Assembly (NCBI GenBank): GCA_913053665.1
Contig: CAJXGR010000084.1
Location: 1 to 10,403 of the forward strand
Direction of reading: 5' to 3'
DNA from: an uncultured Spirochaetia bacterium
GTDB lineage: Bacteria > Spirochaetota > UBA6919
Length of the DNA: 10,403 nt
The notes under the pieces are model-generated. The model did no database searches, had not been told where the DNA came from, and saw only the letters and a list, made by a program, of their open reading frames with translations. The position numbers were made by a program, and so were the translations under genes. Of the stretch, positions 7,019-10,403 are shown piece by piece. Numbering within the stretch: the first letter of the stretch is position 1; every line of letters begins with the position of its first letter.

Positions 7019-7305
7019 TGAAATCTCCTTTCCCAAATGGGAAGATATTTTGTCCGATCCCCTTTTGTAGCATCAAAAGCAGTTATGATGAAAAGGGTAT
7101 CTGATTCTATTTGTCGATAAACGATTCTTAGAAATCTTCCACTTGCTACCTTAGAGAAAGCAAGTCTCGATTTTCCAGACTCATCTACTGGATTCTTAGC
7201 CGTAAGAACCCCTCTCTCAAAAGCCTCTTCAATTTCATCCATAGTCACTCCATGTTTCACAAAGTGAATCCCACCATCCGCATCATAATTGTATTCAAAT
7301 TCCAA
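7015..7305 (-). CDS. BrnT-like toxin (ribonuclease-fold family)
   Basis: 96 residues resembling BrnT, a small RelE-like ribonuclease toxin that blocks translation by cutting RNA. Family features seen: N-terminal EFEYNYD, KHGVTMDEIEEAF (17-29), RLAF...GRFLRIVY (47-63) and a closing strand and helix IITAFDATKGDRTKY (73-87). The usual Ala-Arg-x-Ala at the last motif reads Ala-Phe-Asp-Ala here and the usual Glu before the final Tyr region is absent, so activity is uncertain. The start is TTG at 7305 with only a weak purine-rich GAGAG upstream; an ATG at 7315 is out of frame. The gene overlaps the following small gene by 4 bases. Alternative: a DUF4258-type protein of related fold. Confidence 0.7.
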   Translation of the reverse strand: MEFEYNYDADGGIHFVKHGVTMDEIEEAFERGVLTAKNPVDESGKSRLAFSKVASGRFLRIVYRQIESDTLFIITAFDATKGDRTKYLPIWERRFQ

Positions 7306-7340
7306 CTTCTCTCATCCTGATTAAACACCTCTTTAATAGA

Positions 7341-7353
7341 GTTAGCCCCTACA
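7341..7353 (-). repeat. Isolated repeat arm upstream of the toxin gene
   Basis: GTTAGCCCCTACA reads TGTAGGGGCTAAC on the minus strand and matches the left arm at 6755-6767 at 11 of 13 positions, in inverted orientation. It lies just after the stop of the YkgJ-type gene. Together with the 6755-6839 element it encloses the toxin pair. A 13-base match can arise by chance, but the rest of the family in this window makes that less likely. Confidence 0.45.
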
Positions 7354-7359
7354 AAATCG

Positions 7360-8013
7360 TCATTTTCTTTTCTGATCAAAGTCATCCATTTTATCGGCCA
7401 GCGAAGACCACTTACAGTCCTGTATGAGAGTGATCACCTTATGCATATCTTTATTCTGAACAGCTTCCAATCGTTTAATCTCATCCTGTACCCCATAGAA
7501 AGGAAGCATGGTGAAGTAGGTCTGATCAATATAATCCTGGATCGGTGTATGAACATCCTTTCGTCTGGTGTAGTAGGGGTCTTCCCCTTTGTCACAGACC
7601 CTCCCAAACACTATAAACAATCGGCAGGACATGGGCCGTAGAGGATGAGCCACACAGGAATCGTTTACCAGAAAGGGACAGGGACTTTCTTTCGTATATT
7701 CTCTCAATTGTTTTTTGAGTGTCTCCCGCTTTGAGCCTTCCACTTTCTCTGTAGCGTACCATGAGAGCCCCACCAACTCATTGGGGTAAACGGGAATGGT
7801 ACTCTGATTCTGACAACAGCTGGAGCAGTGATTTTTACAGGCCACCTGAACATGACGTTCCTTCTCTTCTAAGCCGATCCCCTCTGCAATCCCTTGATCC
7901 ACAATATAATATGCGTCTAACAGTGTTGGGAGCCACGTTTCTATCGCTTCTTCGCCAGGGAATGAACCTCTCACAGCAGAATGATAGTCCTCATTAAAGT
8001 CGATCGTTGCCAT
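7360..8013 (-). CDS. YkgJ-type cysteine cluster protein
   Basis: 217 residues, cytoplasmic. The CxxCxxCC-family signature is seen as C59-x3-C63-x2-C66-C67, followed by CPFLVNDSC (C112, C120), HPLRPMSCR (C130) and C140. The family is presumed to bind zinc or iron-sulfur through these cysteines; no enzymatic role is established in general, though some relatives act in protein or flagellar modification. Conserved PCPFL and RP-x-SCR are the diagnostic parts. The helical N- and C-terminal extensions (1-55 and 155-217) are not recognised. The ATG at 8013 has GAGGAT close upstream. The toxin gene starts 54 bases after its stop, in the same direction, so read-through transcription is possible. The upstream region is an inverted-repeat element, so its promoter probably lies in 8014-8095. 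Confidence 0.82.
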   Translation of the reverse strand: MATIDFNEDYHSAVRGSFPGEEAIETWLPTLLDAYYIVDQGIAEGIGLEEKERHVQVACKNHCSSCCQNQSTIPVYPNELVGLSWYATEKVEGSKRETLKKQLREYTKESPCPFLVNDSCVAHPLRPMSCRLFIVFGRVCDKGEDPYYTRRKDVHTPIQDYIDQTYFTMLPFYGVQDEIKRLEAVQNKDMHKVITLIQDCKWSSLADKMDDFDQKRK

Positions 8014-8095
8014 ATATCCTCAATTTACAGGACTTTACCGGTCCGTTCACAGTTCTGTACAATCTAAATTAACGTTCGTTCGGAATGATTATTTC

Positions 8096-8270
8096 TTTTG
8101 CCACAGAGACACGAAGCCACAGAGATTGAACAAATCAGTTTCTAATGACTATATAAAGATAATAATATCTTATATTTTCTTGCAAATCTTATATGTTTCG
8201 TGGGAAATTAATAAACTATTTCCCCTTACTTTCTCTGTGACTCTGTGACTCAGTGTCTCCGTGGCATTTT
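8096..8270. repeat. Inverted-repeat element of the 'GCCACAGAGACAC' type in a 278-base gene-free gap
   Basis: The gap between the YkgJ-type gene and the DUF4340-like gene (8014-8291) holds no gene. Its left arm at 8096-8125 (TTTTGCCACAGAGACACGAA, then a second CCACAGAGA) is mirrored by 8232-8270, whose complement begins AATGCCACGGAGACACTGAG and holds two further CACAGAG units. Each arm is therefore built from short CACAGAG-like units. The AT-rich centre contains ATCTTATAT twice (about 8167 and 8187). No open frame or transposase is present, so it is a non-autonomous, MITE-like or REP-like element. Similar CACAGAG repeats are common in many environmental genomes (from memory). Confidence 0.65.
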
Positions 8271-8291
8271 ACAAGTCGAACTCATGTTAAA

Positions 8292-9764
8292 TTAGTGACT
8301 CAAAAAGTGTTTATGCATTTTCTCAAGAAATCTGATGACATAGTACGGGACGCGGTAAATGGTTTTAGAGAAGTCCGTTTTCACATACATCTTTTCATGC
8401 TTTTCATAGACCAGGATCTTATATTTCTTATGGTTTCCCTTAAGGATGATGACATGTGTTGGTTTCATGGTTTTGAACGGAGTCTTGGCCTTTTCATCAT
8501 CGATAAACCGGGTGGCTCGCATGTTGATAATTGTATGGACCGTCTTTTCGCTATCCTTGAGACTGGAATTCCTTTTCGGGTCCAAGACCCAGCCTTCTCT
8601 TCTTTTGACAAAATTGAGGCGATCCAGTGACACCGTGTGAATACGGGACCCTTTGGCTTTTAAAAACTCTTTAACCCGAAGATCATTGATGTCTTTCTCT
8701 AAAATATAATCCACCCGATCTTTCGAGACCAGGTAGATCTCATCATCCACTTGATTGGTGGACACGTAATAGGCGTTTTCACGGCCCAGGGCTTCGCCGA
8801 CAAGAATATTCAGCCTTTGCTGATGGGTCCAAATGGAAATGCTCTTATCCGGTTTGGCCAGACCATATTTATCTTTAGCTAACTTTTTGCCCTTAAAAGT
8901 TTTAAATAGTTCAAGATCGCTAATATTCTTTAGCAAATTGGATAAGACCATATTATCCCCTTCAAAAGTCCCGTTGGCTGATGAAAGAATCCATTGAGAC
9001 CCCCTTTTAGTACAGATAATACTATTTAAACCCTGTTTGATCTGTAACTTTCTGACTTCAGTGACTGAAAAGTTGTGGATAGGTCGGACATTGACAACCG
9101 TATGGATTTGATTCTCCTTATCTTCATCAATACTGTTCTCTGAGAGAACCTGGCCAAATCGATTGTATTTAGTGATTTTAGTGATGTTATGGCTGAAATA
9201 ACGGGTCTCGACCAGGCGTCTACCTTTAAATAATTGGAGATAGCTGATTTTCTCATTTCTGTAGCGTTCTATCTTTTGAATGTTACCCTTTAAGTCCAGA
9301 TAATACCAGTCTCCTTCAGGTTTTTTGGATTTATCATAGCGTTCTATCCTTATGAGTTGGCCTTTTTGGGTGTATTTGAACTTCCTGATCATGATCAAGA
9401 CAAGATTATCGTAATACTCTTCTTTGATAAGTCGGTTTTTGTCGTAGTGGAAGAGGTAATGGCTGACCATATTATGGTTGACATACTGTTCCTCTTTGGC
9501 GACCAGACCACCAGGCTTTTTGTAGATCAAGTAATACTGGTTTTTTTTCTTAGCTTCTTGCTTTGAAATGATATATTTTCTGGGGTAGTAAAATATATGG
9601 GTCACAGGGTCTATGATCTTATTTTTGTAATATTGTGAGACGAGCCGCTCTGGGTTTGAGGGCTGTTTGCCATAGGAATCCATCTTCAGAAAAAGGATAA
9701 GGACTAGGACAGCCATATATCGGAGGGTTTGAATAGAGATGTTATGATGTTGAGAGAGAGTCAT
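8292..9764 (-). CDS. Exported protein: tyrosine-rich repeats joined to a DUF4340-like domain
   Basis: 490 residues from the ATG at 9764 (AAAGG about 8 bases upstream). An open frame to 9860 exists but would run over the divergent dtd start and lacks a site. A hydrophobic stretch at 14-26 is a signal peptide or anchor. Residues about 98-213 contain irregular repeats of the YD/YwqK type (for example KFKYTQKGQLIRIERYD and KYNRFGQVLSE), which form beta surfaces. Residues about 235-370 match DUF4340: KLQIKQGLNS, a helix at 272-290, KYGLAKPDKSISIW, LNILVGEALGRENAYYVS and DLRVKEFL. A second, weaker half of this type follows (about 375-490). DUF4340 proteins are usually linked to ABC-type membrane complexes, but no such gene is next to it. 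Function unknown; an extracytoplasmic envelope protein is inferred. Confidence 0.75.
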   Translation of the reverse strand: MTLSQHHNISIQTLRYMAVLVLILFLKMDSYGKQPSNPERLVSQYYKNKIIDPVTHIFYYPRKYIISKQEAKKKNQYYLIYKKPGGLVAKEEQYVNHNMVSHYLFHYDKNRLIKEEYYDNLVLIMIRKFKYTQKGQLIRIERYDKSKKPEGDWYYLDLKGNIQKIERYRNEKISYLQLFKGRRLVETRYFSHNITKITKYNRFGQVLSENSIDEDKENQIHTVVNVRPIHNFSVTEVRKLQIKQGLNSIICTKRGSQWILSSANGTFEGDNMVLSNLLKNISDLELFKTFKGKKLAKDKYGLAKPDKSISIWTHQQRLNILVGEALGRENAYYVSTNQVDDEIYLVSKDRVDYILEKDINDLRVKEFLKAKGSRIHTVSLDRLNFVKRREGWVLDPKRNSSLKDSEKTVHTIINMRATRFIDDEKAKTPFKTMKPTHVIILKGNHKKYKILVYEKHEKMYVKTDFSKTIYRVPYYVIRFLEKMHKHFLSH

Positions 9765-9786
9765 GAACTTTACCTTTTGTTGATCT

Positions 9787-9815
9787 TTGAGTAAAATATA
9801 ACGAGTTTTTATGAA
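9787..9815 (+). promoter_or_regulatory. Candidate promoter for dtd
   Basis: TTGAGT (9787-9792), 17 bases, TATGAA (9810-9815): 4/6 matches to each consensus box at ideal spacing. The -10 ends 27 bases before the dtd ATG. The region is very AT-rich, which makes chance matches easier. Confidence 0.35.
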
Positions 9816-9823
9816 ATAGTAAA
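9795..9823 (-). promoter_or_regulatory. Candidate promoter for the DUF4340-like gene
   Basis: On the minus strand, TTTACT (9823-9818), 17 bases, TATATT (9800-9795): 4/6 and 5/6 matches. The -10 ends 30 bases before the ATG at 9764. It overlaps the candidate dtd promoter face to face, so the two genes could compete for RNA polymerase. Confidence 0.35.
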
Positions 9824-9842
9824 ACAGGTTTTGGAGGAATCT

Positions 9843-10292
9843 ATGAGATTGGTGATTCAAAGGGTGAACGAATGCGAGATATGGATTGATAAGCAGTTGT
9901 ACTCAAGGATTGGTGAAGGGCTTCTTGTCTTGGTAGGTGTGGGAAAGAATGATGGGCCTGAGACCATTAATTCTATGGCAGATAAGATGATGAATCTCAG
10001 GATTTTTCCCGATACTGACGGATTGATGAATCTGTCTCTTCTGGACACGGAGGGCGAGGTGATGATCGTGTCTCAGTTCACATTGTATGGGGATTGCCGT
10101 AAGGGTCGACGCCCCTCCTACACAGACGCTATGAAGCCTAAGGAGGCACAATCCATTTATGACACACTTGTAGAACAAGTACATACTTATGGACTCACCA
10201 CCCAAACAGGGAAGTTCCAGGCCATGATGGATATAAAGCTCACTAATACGGGTCCCGTAACTTTATTGCTGGACAGTGATAAGGTATTTTGA
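9843..10292 (+). CDS. dtd: D-aminoacyl-tRNA deacylase
   Basis: 149 residues, close to the usual 145-150. The enzyme removes D-amino acids (and glycine from tRNA-Ala) wrongly attached to tRNA, protecting translation; it works in the cytoplasm as a homodimer. Seen here: MRLVIQRV start, SQFTLYGDCRKGRRPS (77-92, with the SQxxL motif), GKFQAMM (123-129) and NTGPVT (135-140), whose Gly-Pro pair is the family's cross-subunit gate that rejects L-amino acids. All key motifs are intact. The ATG at 9843 has GGAGG five bases upstream; the in-frame TTG at 9831 overlaps that site and is rejected. The gene is divergent from the DUF4340-like gene and followed by hairpin repeats rather than another gene in the window. 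Confidence 0.95.
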   Translation: MRLVIQRVNECEIWIDKQLYSRIGEGLLVLVGVGKNDGPETINSMADKMMNLRIFPDTDGLMNLSLLDTEGEVMIVSQFTLYGDCRKGRRPSYTDAMKPKEAQSIYDTLVEQVHTYGLTTQTGKFQAMMDIKLTNTGPVTLLLDSDKVF

Positions 10293-10306
10293 TATTGATA
10301 GCAGCC

Positions 10307-10324
10307 TGTAGGGGGCGACCCACC
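10307..10324 (+). repeat. Partial copy of the TGTAGGGG repeat
   Basis: TGTAGGGGGCGACCCACC starts 15 bases after the dtd stop. It shares the start of the neighbouring full copy at 10351 but has no matching right half, so it looks like a degraded or truncated unit. Confidence 0.5.
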
Positions 10325-10350
10325 AGAAAGTATCGCATTAGCCAGTCGTT

Positions 10351-10403
10351 GTAGGGGCAGACCCACGTGTCTGCCCCTGTGGAAGGGTGAACACGTGGGT
10401 TCA
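10351..10403 (+). repeat. Tandem hairpin repeats running off the window
   Basis: GTAGGGGCAGAC with GTCTGCCCC forms a perfect 9-bp stem (10354-10362 and 10369-10377) with a 6-base loop. CCCACGTGT (10362-10370) is also perfectly inverted as ACACGTGGG at 10391-10399, so an alternative, larger fold exists. A second unit starts GGGTGAAC at 10385 and its GTTCA at 10399-10403 is cut by the window end. This may serve as the dtd terminator although no T run follows. Confidence 0.7.

Noticed and set aside
8014..8095. Promoter for the YkgJ-type gene on the minus strand
   Set aside because: The best pairing (TTGTAC with GGTAAA at 17 bases) matches only half of each consensus box, too weak to report as a feature.
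8253..8640. Plus-strand open frames opposite the end of the DUF4340-like gene
   Set aside because: They are antisense to a gene with clear domain matches, and their products are low-complexity shadows.
9903..10205. Minus-strand open frame of 100 codons inside dtd
   Set aside because: dtd has all its family motifs on the plus strand; the antisense product is not recognisable.
10307..10403. Possible CRISPR array
   Set aside because: Units are self-complementary hairpins of unequal length without regular spacers of constant size; they fit a REP-like repeat.

Overview
The window looks like chromosomal DNA of a free-living bacterium with a Gram-negative (diderm) style of gene content and a moderate GC content (mid-40s percent by eye). 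Shine-Dalgarno sites are strong (AAGGA, GGAGG), and TTG is used as a start codon at least twice. The gene mix (NasA-type nitrate reductase, ferredoxin-domain adenylate cyclase, DUF2301-type membrane protein, DUF4340-type protein) and two kinds of dispersed palindromic repeat would fit a spirochaete, a deltaproteobacterium-like lineage or another environmental phylum. I cannot assign the organism from the sequence alone.

Layout. Positions 1-4984 hold a plus-strand run: a possible tail of an upstream gene (1-54), a molybdenum assimilatory nitrate reductase catalytic subunit (82-2310), two tandem small secreted paralogues of unknown function (2438-3540), and a multidomain adenylate cyclase (3620-4984). 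The cyclase carries an N-terminal cysteine cluster (DUF2769-like), then a [2Fe-2S] ferredoxin domain, then a class III cyclase domain. Positions 5022-8013 are a minus-strand run. Read in its own direction it contains a YkgJ-type cysteine cluster protein, a BrnT-like toxin overlapping a small acidic partner, a six-helix DUF2301-like membrane protein, and a family 2 glycosyltransferase. Positions 8014-8291 are non-coding and dominated by an inverted-repeat element. Positions 8292-9764 (minus) encode a long exported protein joining a tyrosine-rich repeat region to a DUF4340-like part. It diverges from dtd, D-aminoacyl-tRNA deacylase (9843-10292, plus). The last 100 bases are a cluster of hairpin-forming repeats that runs off the window.

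How the genes may work together. The nitrate reductase has no C-terminal [2Fe-2S] domain, so it probably takes electrons from a separate donor, perhaps encoded upstream of the window. The cyclase could translate iron-sulfur or redox state into cAMP. Whether it is functionally tied to nitrate assimilation or to the two secreted proteins is only a guess from position. The minus-strand genes look like a loosely grouped accessory set, with repeat arms on both sides of the toxin-antitoxin pair. No rRNA, tRNA, CRISPR array or intact insertion sequence was seen.
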